NCBI RefSeq assembly: GCF_020026915.1
Contig: NZ_JAINUY010000002.1
Span: 1-64,000 of the forward strand
DNA from: Flavobacterium potami
Lineage (GTDB): Bacteria; Bacteroidota; Bacteroidia; Flavobacteriales; Flavobacteriaceae
DNA length: 64,000 nucleotides
Direction of reading: 5' to 3'
Shown here one piece after another: positions 26,812 through 37,285 of the stretch. The notes beneath the pieces are model-generated. The model searched no databases, was not told the origin of the DNA, and saw only the letters and a program-made list of their open reading frames with translations. Within the stretch, counting starts at the first letter, position 1; every line of letters begins with the position of its first letter. Position numbers and translations under genes: made by a program.

Positions 26812-28443
26812 ATGAAAACAAAGAAAATATTTTACACGGCTTTAATTATTGCATTGCCATTTGTTTGGACGAGTTGCAGCGACATTTTAGACGTTGAACC
26901 AAATGACGTAATTACAAAAGAGAATTTTTATAAGACAGAGTCTGATTTTCAGGCTGCAACTGGGCCATTATACAATAAAGTTTGGTTCGATTTTAATGAT
27001 AAATTCTATTATGGTTTAGGAGACGGTCGAGGAGCAAATATGTATGCGCCTTTCTCAGATTACGTTTATCCTTTTACCGATTTAACCGAAACAGGATTAA
27101 CAGGACCTTTGGTTTCTGCATGGGGATCATTGTATAACGTAGTGCAGCAGTCGAATAACGTAATTATAGGAATTTCAGGAAGTCCACTTAGCGATGCAAT
27201 TAAAAACAAATATATTGCCGAAGCCCGTTTTATGAGAGGAACTGCCTATTGGTATTTGGCTTCATTATGGGGAGATGTTATTATTTCAACAGACCCAAGA
27301 GAATTAGTGAAAAATCCACTTGTAAATAAAAATCCGTTGAAGGACGTTTACGAATTCTCTATGCGTGATTTAGAATTTGCAGCAAAATATCTTCCTGAAT
27401 CTGCTGGCCAGGCAGGACGTTTGACAAAATATAGTGCATTCGGAATGCTTTCTCGCGTTTATCTTTCATTTTCAGGAATTAGCGATAATCCAAACAGCGG
27501 AAATCGCAACCAAGAATATCTTGATTTAGCTAAAAAAGCAGCAGAAAAAGTAATAACTGCTGGTCCGTACCGCTTATTGGCAAACTATGAAGATTTATTC
27601 ATGATTGACAATAACAACAACGTAGAATCTATGTTTGCGCTTCAATGGGTTCCAAACGGAGATTTTGGGGTAAATAATACACAACAGGCTTATTTTGCAT
27701 TAGGTTCAGATATTACAGGAGACGATGCTGCTTGGGGATACTGGACAAGAGCTTCTTACAATGTTTTGCAAGAATACGAATCAAAAGACCTTCGTCGTAG
27801 AGCCACTTTCATGGGGAATAAAGATCATTATGCAGAAATAAGCAAAGCAAATGGAGGTTATACGGTTGATCATGGAAATGATTTTCTTACGGTTAAAAAA
27901 GGAGTTGTAGGTTCTACAAAAGACAATTCAAAAATTACACGTATGAATTCTGCTTTGAATACCTATATGTTGCGTTTGGCAGAAGTTTACTTAAACTATG
28001 CTGAAGCAACCTTAGGAAATAATAGCGTTACGGCAGATGCAAATGCGATTACACTTGTAAATGCGCTTCGTACACGTGCAGGATTGAATCCTAAAACAAC
28101 TTTAACTTATGCAGATCTTGCGCACGAAAGAAGAGTAGAATTATGTATGGAAGGACAGTATTGGTACGATTTAGTTCGTAGAGCGTATTACAAACAACAA
28201 GAAGTAATTAACTATGTAACAGGACAAAACAGAGGCGTTATTACACCGATTTTGTATGATACAGCAACCAATACAGTTACTGTAGATGCTTCAAAGGCTA
28301 CAAGTCCAAGAGCAATTGGTGTAATAGACGCGACAATTTTTACACTTCCATATCCAGAATCTGAATTGGTTCAGAATCCGTTGTTGAGAGAAAATCCTGT
28401 TCCGTATCAATTTACAGAAGAGAAAATTAAAGACTTATTCTAG
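26812..28443 (+). CDS. SusD/RagB-family surface lipoprotein (xylan)
   Basis: Start at ATG 26812 gives 543 residues with a lipoprotein signal (WTSCSD, Cys ~23); an in-frame ATG at 26788 would overlap SusC and spoil the signal. Typical SusD features are [20 protein letters not shown] at the N-terminus, the [19 protein letters not shown] helix, TPR-like repeats, and the C-terminal LNYAEATLG and [17 protein letters not shown] blocks. It caps the SusC barrel and binds oligosaccharides at the cell surface. Confidence 0.96.
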   Translation: MKTKKIFYTALIIALPFVWTSCSDILDVEPNDVITKENFYKTESDFQAATGPLYNKVWFDFNDKFYYGLGDGRGANMYAPFSDYVYPFTDLTETGLTGPLVSAWGSLYNVVQQSNNVIIGISGSPLSDAIKNKYIAEARFMRGTAYWYLASLWGDVIISTDPRELVKNPLVNKNPLKDVYEFSMRDLEFAAKYLPESAGQAGRLTKYSAFGMLSRVYLSFSGISDNPNSGNRNQEYLDLAKKAAEKVITAGPYRLLANYEDLFMIDNNNNVESMFALQWVPNGDFGVNNTQQAYFALGSDITGDDAAWGYWTRASYNVLQEYESKDLRRRATFMGNKDHYAEISKANGGYTVDHGNDFLTVKKGVVGSTKDNSKITRMNSALNTYMLRLAEVYLNYAEATLGNNSVTADANAITLVNALRTRAGLNPKTTLTYADLAHERRVELCMEGQYWYDLVRRAYYKQQEVINYVTGQNRGVITPILYDTATNTVTVDASKATSPRAIGVIDATIFTLPYPESELVQNPLLRENPVPYQFTEEKIKDLF

Positions 28444-28474
28444 TTTCAGAAATAAAAAACTAAAAGACATAAAT

Positions 28475-29836
28475 ATGAAATATATTTTAAATAAAAAGTA
28501 TTGGGCACCGATTGCACTGCTAAGCATGATGGTTTTCGGTATGCTGTTCACTTCTTGTGATAATAACGATTCAGAAGGTGGCGCAATCACAATTTCGCGA
28601 GTATTTTTAGAAGATGTAAATTCAAATGTACCAGACAGAGAAGTTACTTTTGCTCGTTTAGGACAAACTTTACGTATCGAAGGTTCAGGATTTGCAGGTT
28701 TGAAGAAAGTCTATATTAACGGATATTCGACATATTTTAATGTGGTTTTTGTATCCAATAATTCAATGTTGGTAAGTGTTTCAGCAGATACGCCAACTAT
28801 TGAGGCGGATCCGTCAGTACGAAATACCATTCGTTTCGTAAACGATAAGAATGAAGTAACCTTTCCTTTTGAAATTCGTTCCGGAAAACCAGAAATCACA
28901 AGAATTTCAAATACAATGCCTAATCCTGGAGAAACCATTACAGTATATGGAAGTGGTTTGACAGAAGTAAGCAAAGTAACTTTTCCAGGAAATATTGAAG
29001 TAACCTCTGGAATTGTATCAGACGAAGATGGAGAATTTTTTACAGTTGTTGTTCCAAACGGAGTTTCAGACAATGGAGGACCAATCTTTGCACAAAGTTC
29101 TAATGGAGGAGCTTATTCGCCATCTTATTTTAACTATAAGAGAGGTGTATTAATAGATTTTGATGGTAAAGGAACTCAAGGTTCATGGGATCGTGCAAGT
29201 ATGATTCTTCCAGCAGATTTAGAATCGGCAGCTATTGGAATTGGAAATGTTTCTCACGGAAAATATGTACCGCACCGTCCAGCTAAAATTGCCTCTTTTA
29301 CAGCTGGAGCAAATCGTCAATCAGAAGTTTGGACAGCTGGAACAGGAGTTGATAATTGGAGAGCACAGTTGACACCTTATATTCCAGCAACTACACCTCT
29401 TGATAAAATAGCATTTCAGTTTGATGTATATGTACCAGAAGCATGGAAAGATTCAGGTTTCTTAAAAATATGTACGATTAATAATTTTAATGGAGGAGAA
29501 TGGGCAGGCGGTGTCTATAATTATGTTCCTTGGATTGTTGATGGTAAATCAGTTGCTTTTCAAACTACAGGATGGGTAACAGTTACAATTCCGCTAAACA
29601 AATTCTATGCATGGTCTAAAGAAGCATTTACATTCGAAACTGTTTTAGCATTTAGAGAAGCAGCAACGTATCAAAATTTCGGAATTTATTTCGAAAATTC
29701 TGATGTGAAATTGTCAAACGTAACAGGAAATGCAAGTGAAGTAGAATTTCCTGCGAAAGCAACTTCTGTAAAAGTGTACACAGACAATTGGAGAATTGTA
29801 CCATTAGATACACCAGTTTACAACGATTTTAACTAA
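28475..29836 (+). CDS. Surface glycan-binding protein with TIG/IPT-like domains
   Basis: A 453-residue lipoprotein (LFTSCDN, Cys ~27). Two immunoglobulin-like TIG/IPT repeats follow (~40-130 with [21 protein letters not shown]; ~135-220 with [21 protein letters not shown]). A C-terminal beta-sandwich (~225-453) has [18 protein letters not shown] and several Trp residues suited to sugar stacking. This matches SGBP-B-type proteins that sit after SusD in hemicellulose loci. It has no catalytic motif. It probably captures xylan chains for the GH10 encoded next. Confidence 0.85.
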   Translation: MKYILNKKYWAPIALLSMMVFGMLFTSCDNNDSEGGAITISRVFLEDVNSNVPDREVTFARLGQTLRIEGSGFAGLKKVYINGYSTYFNVVFVSNNSMLVSVSADTPTIEADPSVRNTIRFVNDKNEVTFPFEIRSGKPEITRISNTMPNPGETITVYGSGLTEVSKVTFPGNIEVTSGIVSDEDGEFFTVVVPNGVSDNGGPIFAQSSNGGAYSPSYFNYKRGVLIDFDGKGTQGSWDRASMILPADLESAAIGIGNVSHGKYVPHRPAKIASFTAGANRQSEVWTAGTGVDNWRAQLTPYIPATTPLDKIAFQFDVYVPEAWKDSGFLKICTINNFNGGEWAGGVYNYVPWIVDGKSVAFQTTGWVTVTIPLNKFYAWSKEAFTFETVLAFREAATYQNFGIYFENSDVKLSNVTGNASEVEFPAKATSVKVYTDNWRIVPLDTPVYNDFN

Positions 29837-29851
29837 CACAACCACCACAAA

Positions 29852-32065
29852 ATGAAATCAAAATATATCATACCAATAATCGCTTCATCACTAATGATTT
29901 TATCATCATGCGATGATAATTTGATGGAGTGGGGAAAAGATCCATCTCACGGAGAAGTTACAGGAGCTGAACTTCCTTTAGCTTTAGTAGAAAAAATAAG
30001 CCGATATGAGCCATTAAAAAACTATTCTGACTTTCCTTTAGGAAACGGAATCGGAATTAGTTTATACATGAGCGATGCCGCTTACAGAAAAATTGTAAAC
30101 GAAAATTTTGATGAGGTAACACCAGGCTACGAAATGAAACACGGAGCGATGGTAAATGCCAAAGGAGAAATCAATTTTACGAATGTAGATGCTTTTGTAG
30201 CCGCAACAAAAAGTGCAGGATTAAAAGTTTTCGGCCATACTTTAATTTGGCATTCCAACCAAAATGCGAGTTATTTGAACGGTATAATTGCACCAACCGT
30301 AATTCCAGGTTCAAGCGGAACAAATGTTTTAGATCTAGCCTCAATAAAGGCAGGAACTTTTACAGGTTGGGCAAGAAATAATCCAGGAAAAGGAATCACA
30401 ACAGTTGCCAATTCAGGATTAACCAGTACTTCTGCAGCAATTCAGCTAGCTTCTAGCGCGACTTCTTCTCAAGCATACAATTTGCAGCTGACCTCGCCAA
30501 ACGTGCCAATTGTTTCAGGACATAATTATGAACTTTCATTTTATATTAAATCTGATGTTGCTGGTAAAGGACGTATTTCTTTCGGAAACACTTTAAACAA
30601 TCAATATCCATATAAAAATTGGTATAGTACAACAAATGGAACAGAAACAGAAGCTTTTGCAACAACTTCTTCTTGGCAGCAAGTTAAAATTAAATTAGCA
30701 CCGGGAGATTTTAAAACAGGGAGTACTACGTTTCAGTTTAATTTAGATTTAGGATATCTTCCAAACGTAACCTATTTAATTGATGCGAATACGCTAGCAG
30801 TTGTTGATTTGGATGCCGCAACAGGACCGGTGAACTTAATTGCTAATGGAACTTTTAATTCAGGAATATCAGGATGGAGCAGAGCCAATGGTGCTGCAGA
30901 TGCTTTAAGCGCTGCAACTGGAGCTTCAAATGTTTATGAAGGAAGCGGTTCCATGAAAGTAGTGAATGCTACAAGTACTCCAGCAGATCAATGGAGAACT
31001 CAAATTCAAACCACTTTTACTTCTGCATTGGTAGCTGGAAAAAGTTATACGATTTCTTATATGATTCGTTCTGAGGCTAATGGATCTGTAAGATGTTCAA
31101 CAACGCCAGGATCAGTAGCAAGTTATCAAGGAGATCAAACTACTACGACGGCGTGGAAATTAATAGAGTGGAAAATCACAGCAAAAGGCGGTGAAACAGG
31201 TTTTGGTTTCGATTTAGGAGGAGCCGCAGGAACTTATTATATAGATAATGTTTTAGTAACGGATGGAACTTCATCAGGTGGCGGACCTACAGCTCCAATT
31301 ACAATTGAAAAAACAGAAGCTGAAAAAGCAAAAATCATTGGAGATGCCATGACTGATTGGATTTCTAAAATGATGACACATTACAAAACTGGAGTTTTCT
31401 CTTGGGATGTTGTAAATGAACCAATGAAAGAAGATGGAACCCTAAGAAACGGAACAGAAGGCGATACAGCCGCAGATTATTTCTCATGGGTAAAATATCT
31501 TGGAAAAGATTACGCGGTAACGGCTTTCAAACTAGCTCGTCAATATGGAAATGCAACCGATAAATTGTTCATTAACGATTATAATTTAGAATCAAGATTA
31601 GATAAATGTGACGGGTTAATCGAATATGTAAAATATATTGAAAGCAAAGGAGGAACTGTCGACGGAATCGGAACACAGATGCATATTGGTTTGACAACAG
31701 ACAAAGACAAAATTGTTCAGATGTTCCAAAAACTGGCTGCTTCCGGAAAATTGATTAAAATTTCAGAGTTAGATATCCGATTGGGAACTGCAACTCCAAC
31801 GGTGGCACAACAAGCTTCTCAGGCAGAAATGTATCAATATGTAATTGATATGTATAAGAAGTACATTCCTGTACCACAACAATATGGAATCACAATTTGG
31901 GGTGTTTCGGATAATGCCAAAGAACATGAATATTGGCTTCCAAACGAATCCCCTAACCTTTGGGATGCCAATTATGTTCGTAAACATGCTTACAAAGGCG
32001 CAGCAGACGGACTTGCAGGAAAAGATGTAAGTTTAGGATTCTCGGGTGAGTTAGTAAAACCATAA
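29852..32065 (+). CDS. GH10 endo-xylanase interrupted by carbohydrate-binding modules, surface lipoprotein
   Basis: A 737-residue lipoprotein (LSSCDD, Cys ~20). The GH10 fold starts at ~60 and reaches HTLIWHSNQNASYLNG (~129-144). It is then broken by ~335 residues containing two beta-sandwich modules (~150-310 and ~325-475) resembling CBM4/CBM22. The barrel resumes at ~487, with SWDVVNEP (acid/base Glu523) and IKISELDI (nucleophile Glu639). This split form is known from Bacteroidetes xylan loci. With its lipid anchor, it likely starts xylan cleavage at the cell surface. Spacing of 15 bases to the glycan-binding gene supports an operon. Confidence 0.93.
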   Translation: MKSKYIIPIIASSLMILSSCDDNLMEWGKDPSHGEVTGAELPLALVEKISRYEPLKNYSDFPLGNGIGISLYMSDAAYRKIVNENFDEVTPGYEMKHGAMVNAKGEINFTNVDAFVAATKSAGLKVFGHTLIWHSNQNASYLNGIIAPTVIPGSSGTNVLDLASIKAGTFTGWARNNPGKGITTVANSGLTSTSAAIQLASSATSSQAYNLQLTSPNVPIVSGHNYELSFYIKSDVAGKGRISFGNTLNNQYPYKNWYSTTNGTETEAFATTSSWQQVKIKLAPGDFKTGSTTFQFNLDLGYLPNVTYLIDANTLAVVDLDAATGPVNLIANGTFNSGISGWSRANGAADALSAATGASNVYEGSGSMKVVNATSTPADQWRTQIQTTFTSALVAGKSYTISYMIRSEANGSVRCSTTPGSVASYQGDQTTTTAWKLIEWKITAKGGETGFGFDLGGAAGTYYIDNVLVTDGTSSGGGPTAPITIEKTEAEKAKIIGDAMTDWISKMMTHYKTGVFSWDVVNEPMKEDGTLRNGTEGDTAADYFSWVKYLGKDYAVTAFKLARQYGNATDKLFINDYNLESRLDKCDGLIEYVKYIESKGGTVDGIGTQMHIGLTTDKDKIVQMFQKLAASGKLIKISELDIRLGTATPTVAQQASQAEMYQYVIDMYKKYIPVPQQYGITIWGVSDNAKEHEYWLPNESPNLWDANYVRKHAYKGAADGLAGKDVSLGFSGELVKP

Positions 32066-32093
32066 ATAGTTTAAAACTATTGAGTTTCAGAAA

Positions 32094-32126
32094 AGCTTTG
32101 TCAAGGTTTTAAACTTTGACAAAGCT
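32094..32126. repeat. GTTTTnAAAAC-type palindrome, subtype ctttgtcaaag
   Basis: AGCTTTGTCAAGG / CTTTGACAAAGCT around TTTTAAA, 33 bases, placed just after the GH10 stop. It is a slightly diverged copy of 22337-22369, and the outermost bases have changed in both arms so that pairing is kept. Confidence 0.8.
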
Positions 32127-32184
32127 GCTTTGTTTAGTTGTAACCCTTTGAATTTAAAAGAAGAAAAAGTTTTTCAATTAAAAA

Positions 32185-32295
32185 AAACTAACTTAATCTG
32201 CTAAAATCTGTGCAGATCTGCGTGAAATAATTTTTGCGTTTAGGTCTTCATACAGATTTTAAAAGATTAAAGCAGATTATACACAGATTAAAATA
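32185..32295. repeat. Degenerate cagatt/aatctg repeat block
   Basis: Several copies of AATCTG and CAGATT words in both orientations (AATCTGCTAAAATCTGTGCA, AAGCAGATTATACACAGATT) form an imperfect inverted repeat in front of the GH35 gene. Similar words occur near 7040-7120 and 63728-63750. No gene here. Confidence 0.5.
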
Positions 32296-32300
32296 AAAGT

Positions 32301-33923
32301 ATGTTGAATATTCTAAAAAAAAGTTTCTTTCTAATAGCAATTTTCATGACACAGTTTATCTGCTGTCAAGAGATTCCTCATCTTCAAAAAAAAGGAAATA
32401 AAACCCAATTAATTGTAAATGAGAAACCATTTTTGATACGTGGAGGTGAATTAGGAAATTCGTCTGCAACCAGTATGGAAAGTATGGAACCCATTTGGTC
32501 GAAATTGTCTGATATGAACCTGAACACTGTTTTAACTCCTGTTTACTGGGAATTGATAGAACCAGAGGAAGGCAAATTCGATTTCCAGTTAATAGACGAT
32601 TTGATTCTTCGCGCGCGAAAAGAAAACCTAAAACTTGTTTTTCTTTGGTTCGGATCATGGAAAAACAGCATGTCGAGCCACGCTCCAGAATGGATAAAAC
32701 TCAACCAGAAAAAATACCCAAGGGTAAAAGACGATAAAAACAAAAGTCACGAAATTTTGACGCCTTTTAGCGAAAATAATCTTCAGGCCGATGCAAATGC
32801 TTTCAAAAAAATGATGGCACATATTAAAGATTTCGACCAAAAGGATCAAACTGTAATTATGATTCAGGTTGAAAATGAAATCGGAATGCTGCCAACGGCT
32901 CGTGATTATCACGCTTTAGCGAATGCTGCATTTCAGAAACCAGTTCCAGATGAATTGATAAAGTATTTAGAAAAAAACAAGCAAAAACTAGTTCCCGAAT
33001 TTTTGGAAGTTTGGAAGAAAAACGGATTCAAAACCAAAGGAAACTGGGAAGAAATTTTTGGAAAAGGATTGCAAACAGACGAAATTTTCATGGCTTGGTA
33101 TTTTTCTAAATTTACCAATATTGTTGCAAAAGCAGGAAAAGACGCTTATCCAATTCCGATGTTTGTGAATGCCGCTTTAAACGCACCAGAAAAAAAGCCA
33201 GGACAATATCCAAGTGCTGGACCATTGCCTCATATTATGGACGTTTGGAAAGCGGCAGGAAATTCGATAGATTTTTTAGCGCCAGATTTCTACAATCCGT
33301 CATTCAAACAATGGAACGATTTGTTTACCCGTCAGGGCGATCCGCTTTTTATTCCAGAACATCGTTTTGATGAAACCGCACCATTTAAAGGATTGTATGC
33401 TATCGGACATTACGAAGCAATCGGATTTTCTCCGTTTTCAATCGAATCGGTTGCCGATGCCAAAAAAGAACCTCTAGGGAAAATCTACGATTTGGTACAA
33501 CAATTAACTCCAACAATTGAAAAATACAAAGGACAAGGAAAAATTGATGGTGTTTTGTTAGACAAAGAAAACAATACGCAGATCATTAAAATGGGCGATT
33601 ACGAATTCACATTCAAACATGATTATACCTTAAATTGGTCTGACGGAGCAAAAGCAGAAACCTGGCCAATGTCGAGTGCGATTATTATCGAAATTGCCAA
33701 AGATGAATTTTACATTTCAGGATCAGGAATTGTCGTTACTTTTAAACCTTTAAAAGAAAATGTAAACGCAGGAATTCTAAAAACAGATTTTGGTAAATTC
33801 GAAAACGAAGTTTGGAGAACCATAAGACATTTCAACGGAGACCAAACCCATCAAGGAAGACATTTAAGAATCTCTGTAGGCGATTACGAAATTCAAAAAA
33901 TAAAATTATATACGTATGAGTAA
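32301..33923 (+). CDS. GH35 beta-galactosidase-type glycosidase, secreted
   Basis: A 540-residue protein with a hydrophobic signal sequence (~8-22). The GH35 barrel motifs are present: LNTVLTPVYWELIEPEEGKF, LKLVFLWFGSWKNS, IMIQVENEIG (acid/base Glu in NE) and LFIPEHRF (candidate nucleophile Glu). The C-terminal ~150 residues form an extra beta domain as in the GH35+DUF5597 group of Bacteroidetes. The expected activity is release of a beta-galactosyl or similar side sugar. In this locus a galactose- or arabinopyranose-decorated xylan is a reasonable target, but specificity cannot be read. Confidence 0.88.
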   Translation: MLNILKKSFFLIAIFMTQFICCQEIPHLQKKGNKTQLIVNEKPFLIRGGELGNSSATSMESMEPIWSKLSDMNLNTVLTPVYWELIEPEEGKFDFQLIDDLILRARKENLKLVFLWFGSWKNSMSSHAPEWIKLNQKKYPRVKDDKNKSHEILTPFSENNLQADANAFKKMMAHIKDFDQKDQTVIMIQVENEIGMLPTARDYHALANAAFQKPVPDELIKYLEKNKQKLVPEFLEVWKKNGFKTKGNWEEIFGKGLQTDEIFMAWYFSKFTNIVAKAGKDAYPIPMFVNAALNAPEKKPGQYPSAGPLPHIMDVWKAAGNSIDFLAPDFYNPSFKQWNDLFTRQGDPLFIPEHRFDETAPFKGLYAIGHYEAIGFSPFSIESVADAKKEPLGKIYDLVQQLTPTIEKYKGQGKIDGVLLDKENNTQIIKMGDYEFTFKHDYTLNWSDGAKAETWPMSSAIIIEIAKDEFYISGSGIVVTFKPLKENVNAGILKTDFGKFENEVWRTIRHFNGDQTHQGRHLRISVGDYEIQKIKLYTYE

Positions 33924-33935
33924 TAGTTTTTTATA

Positions 33936-34061
33936 GCCACGAATTTCACGAATTGGCACTAATTTTTTTCTAATTATCTTCAATAACACAAATTAAAAAA
34001 TTCGTGTTATTGCAATATTACAGACAAAGAATGGATTAGTGTAATTAGTGAAATTCGTGGC
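33936..34061. repeat. Inverted repeat filling the GH35-esterase gap
   Basis: GCCACGAATTTCAC (33936-33949) is the exact reverse complement of 34048-34061, with further partial pairing inside (ATTCGTGTTATT). It lies between two co-oriented genes, leaving only ~25 bases to the next ATG. Confidence 0.7.
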
Positions 34062-34085
34062 GAAAAAAAAACAAAAACAATATAT

Positions 34086-35993
34086 ATGAAGAAAGTATTA
34101 CTAGCATTTCTAATAACTTTTAGCATCAATGCCCAAATAAAACTTCCGAGACTTATAAGCGACGGAATGGTTTTGCAGCGCGATACCAAAATCAATATCT
34201 GGGGATGGGCATCGCCAAATGAAAAAATCGAACTCGATTTCAATCATAAAACATACAAGGCAACAACCGCTCAAGACGGAAAATGGTCCATTCAAATTCC
34301 ATCTCAAAAAGCAGGCGGACCGTATGAAATGACTTTAAAAGCATCCAACACAATTGTTTTGAAAAACATTCTTTTCGGAGATGTCTGGCTGTGTTCTGGA
34401 CAATCGAATATGGAATTGCCAATGGATCGTTTGAAAGACAAATACAAAGAAGAAATTGCAAAATCGGCTAATCCGAATATTCGTCAGTTTTTAGTTCCAG
34501 ACGAGTATTATTTTGCAAAAGAAAGAAACGATTTTTCCTCTGGTTCTTGGGTGGAAGCAAATCCCGTAAATGTTTTACAGTTTACAGGAGTTGGCTATTT
34601 TTTCGCTTCAGAAATATACGAGAAGTATAAAATTCCAATCGGATTAATCAACAGCGCATTGGGCGGTTCGCCAGCCGAATCATGGATTAGCGAAGAAAGC
34701 ATTAAAAAGTTTCCAGAATATGATCAGGAATATTTAAAATTCAAAGACGGAAAACTCGAAAAACAAATCGACGAAAACGATCGTAAAGTCAGTTCACAAT
34801 GGTATAAATTAGTAAACAATACCGACATTGGCGTTAAAAATAAATGGGCAAATGCTGTAGATGTTTCAGATTGGAAGGAAATGCAAATTCCGGGTTATTG
34901 GGCTGATGGCGAACTTGGAAAAACAAACGGTTCGGTTTGGTTTAAGAAAGAGTTTATTCTCGAAAAAGTAAAAGAAAATCAGGCAAAATTATTTTTAGGA
35001 CGAATTGTAGATGCCGACTCCGTTTTTGTAAACGGACGTTTTGTTGGAACAACTTCGTACCAATATCCGCCAAGAATTTATTCTTTTAATGCCGATGTTT
35101 TAAAAGAAGGAAAAAACGAAATCACAGTTCGCGTCATCAACAATTCGGGTAGAGGAGGTTTTGTAACCGATAAACCTTACGAGCTAATTATTGGCGATAA
35201 AACAATCGATTTAAAAGGAACTTGGAAATACAAATTAGGCTCAAAAATGGAACCCTTACCAGGACAAACTTTCGTACGCTGGAAACCTGTCGGACTTTAC
35301 AATGCTATGATTGCACCTTTAAAAGATTATCCAATAAAAGGTGTTTTATGGTATCAAGGTGAAGCCAATACAAAGAAACCATCGGAATACGGACCTTTAA
35401 TGGAAGCTTTAATTTCGAATTGGCGCTCATTATGGAAACAGGAAAAAATGCCATTTCTTTTGGTGCAGCTTCCTAATTTTATGGAACCAAAAACAGAACC
35501 AACAGAAAGTAATTGGGCAGCTTTAAGGCAACAACAATTGAACACGCTAAAAGTTCCAAATACTGGATTGGCGATAACCATAGATTTGGGCGAATGGAAC
35601 GATATTCATCCTTTAGATAAATACGATGTCGGAAAAAGATTGTCGCTTCAAGCAAGAAAATTGGTTTACGGCGATAAAAATGTAGTCGCTTCTGGTCCGA
35701 TTTTTCAATCGATGAAAAAAGACGGAAACAAACTGATTTTGAGTTTTTCTGATATTGGAACAGGATTACAAATTAAAAACGGAAATGAATTAAAAGAATT
35801 CGCTATTGCAGGAACAGACGGAAAATTTGTTTGGGCAAAAGCAATTATCGAAGGCGATAAAATCGTAGTTTGGAATGAAGTTATTTTAAATCCTACAAAA
35901 GTGCGTTACGCTTGGGCAGATAATCCGGTTGAAGCCAATTTGTACAATAAAGAAAACTTGCCAGCTTCGCCTTTTGAAGCAGAGGTGAAGTAA
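34086..35993 (+). CDS. SASA-type (sialate O-acetylesterase-like) carbohydrate esterase, secreted
   Basis: A 635-residue protein with a short signal peptide (...FSINAQ, ~17). GDVWLCSGQSNMELP (~101-114) holds the catalytic Ser, VLWYQGEANTK the middle block and NDIHPLDKYDVGKR the Asp-x-x-His block of the SGNH/SASA superfamily. An inserted beta-sandwich of about 120 residues (~255-385, with WFKKEF and DSVFVNG) resembles galactose-binding domains. In a xylan locus it is most likely an acetylxylan esterase rather than a sialate esterase. It is the last gene of the locus. Confidence 0.85.
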   Translation: MKKVLLAFLITFSINAQIKLPRLISDGMVLQRDTKINIWGWASPNEKIELDFNHKTYKATTAQDGKWSIQIPSQKAGGPYEMTLKASNTIVLKNILFGDVWLCSGQSNMELPMDRLKDKYKEEIAKSANPNIRQFLVPDEYYFAKERNDFSSGSWVEANPVNVLQFTGVGYFFASEIYEKYKIPIGLINSALGGSPAESWISEESIKKFPEYDQEYLKFKDGKLEKQIDENDRKVSSQWYKLVNNTDIGVKNKWANAVDVSDWKEMQIPGYWADGELGKTNGSVWFKKEFILEKVKENQAKLFLGRIVDADSVFVNGRFVGTTSYQYPPRIYSFNADVLKEGKNEITVRVINNSGRGGFVTDKPYELIIGDKTIDLKGTWKYKLGSKMEPLPGQTFVRWKPVGLYNAMIAPLKDYPIKGVLWYQGEANTKKPSEYGPLMEALISNWRSLWKQEKMPFLLVQLPNFMEPKTEPTESNWAALRQQQLNTLKVPNTGLAITIDLGEWNDIHPLDKYDVGKRLSLQARKLVYGDKNVVASGPIFQSMKKDGNKLILSFSDIGTGLQIKNGNELKEFAIAGTDGKFVWAKAIIEGDKIVVWNEVILNPTKVRYAWADNPVEANLYNKENLPASPFEAEVK

Positions 35994-36012
35994 GTTTTTT
36001 TAAAACACAATC

Positions 36013-36140
36013 TTGTCATTTCGAGGAACGAGAAATCACACTAGAAATTCCGTAAAGAAATTCACCAATCTTTGTCGATCAACGAGTGTGATTTGCTACG
36101 CCAGTCGCTGTCGCTCAAGTCTCGTTCCTCGAAATGACAA
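36013..36140. repeat. Large inverted repeat, 20-base perfect arms
   Basis: TTGTCATTTCGAGGAACGAG (36013-36032) is the exact reverse complement of 36121-36140. Inner arms AAATCACACT / AGTGTGATTT also pair. It follows the last gene of the xylan locus and could end its transcript. Confidence 0.85.
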
Positions 36141-36168
36141 ACTTTAACGTAAAAGTGTATACCCAATC

Positions 36169-36272
36169 TTGTCATCCTGACGGAGGAGGGATCTCCGCAA
36201 GAAACTCCGTAAATTAATTCGCCAATCTTTGTAGAGCTACTTGTAGAGATTCCTCGTTCCTCGGAATGACAA
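36169..36272. repeat. Second, degenerate inverted repeat of the same family
   Basis: TTGTCATCCTGACGGAGGAG at 36169 and CTCGTTCCTCGGAATGACAA ending at 36272 are imperfect inverted arms, with GAGAT words inside. It lies in tandem with the 36013-36140 element, 28 bases apart. Confidence 0.7.
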
Positions 36273-36306
36273 ACTGTGGCGTTTGTCTTTAGTAACTCTT
36301 GAAACA

Positions 36307-37182
36307 TCACTTCAAATTCTCCACCATTATTTTCAAGAAAGCCTTCACCGCTTTTTTTTCATAAACTTCCTTCAAAGAAATAAGCATTGCAGTTCGCGTC
36401 ATGTTTTTGCCGCTTATCGGAATTGCGTACAAATCATTTTCGTTTTCAATTGTAGTTTTCGTTAAAATCGTATGCCATTTTCCCGTTTTAATTAATTCCA
36501 ATAACGTCGGAATATCATTTATTTCAATCGTAACATTTGGATGCAGATTGCTTTTTTCAAAAGCCTTACTGATAAACTGAGTCGTACTGAATCCGCCAGC
36601 AGGCATCGCAAGAGGAAGCGTGCTGATTTCTTCCAGAGAAATAGTTTTTTTATTTTTTAAAGCAGTTTCAGAAGAAGTAACCAAAGCCATTGGCGAGGTA
36701 AACAATTCTAGATATTTAAAATGTGCTTCAGAAGCAATTTCTTCAAAAGTCAGAATAACATCTAGCTGAAAATGATTTAGTTTATGAATAAGTTCTTGCG
36801 AAGTTCCAAAGATAATTTCAAACTGAATTTTAGGATATTCAGAGCTGAATAAAATCAATGCTTTTGTAACCACATGACGCAATGCATAGGTTACGCCAAT
36901 GGCTACTTTTCCAGTTTCCAGTTTATTTAAATCTTTTAATAATTGCAATCCGTCAGAAGCTTTGTTGATGGATTGTTGTGCATAAACGGCAAATAAATCT
37001 CCAGCTTCGGTAAGCGTAATTCTTTTCCCGATTCTATTAAAAAGCGGAACTTGAAGTTCGTCTTCCAGCTGTTTTATTTGCTGTGATAACGTACTTTGAC
37101 TAATGAAAAGTGCCGAAGCAGCTTCGGTAAAATTCAGTAATTCTTTTGCTTTTAGAAAATATTTTAGCTGACGAAGTTCCAT
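36307..37182 (-). CDS. LysR-family transcriptional regulator
   Basis: A 291-residue protein with the N-terminal LysR winged helix (MELRQLKYFLKAKELLNFTEAAS..., LFISQSTLSQQIKQLEDELQ) and a substrate-binding domain from ~90. It is divergent from the metallo-hydrolase gene with a 103-base gap, the usual LysR-target arrangement. In the gap, TATATTTG on the minus strand (37230-37237) is a good -7 box for this gene, and TTCTTAAGAA near 37241 and TATCGATTGATTATATCGA are palindromic candidates for its binding site. Confidence 0.92.
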   Translation of the reverse strand: MELRQLKYFLKAKELLNFTEAASALFISQSTLSQQIKQLEDELQVPLFNRIGKRITLTEAGDLFAVYAQQSINKASDGLQLLKDLNKLETGKVAIGVTYALRHVVTKALILFSSEYPKIQFEIIFGTSQELIHKLNHFQLDVILTFEEIASEAHFKYLELFTSPMALVTSSETALKNKKTISLEEISTLPLAMPAGGFSTTQFISKAFEKSNLHPNVTIEINDIPTLLELIKTGKWHTILTKTTIENENDLYAIPISGKNMTRTAMLISLKEVYEKKAVKAFLKIMVENLK

Positions 37183-37285
37183 TTCTAAATCGGTTTTATC
37201 GATTGATTATATCGAAAAATAAGGTTTTACAAATATAGAAATTCTTAAGAACTTTGCTTTGTTGTAAAATTAGAAGTAAAACAAA

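Noticed and set aside
33447..33457. GAATCGGTTGC in the GH35 gene as another operator
   Set aside because: It has a mismatch in the palindrome and is within coding sequence; the exact 10-mer was required.
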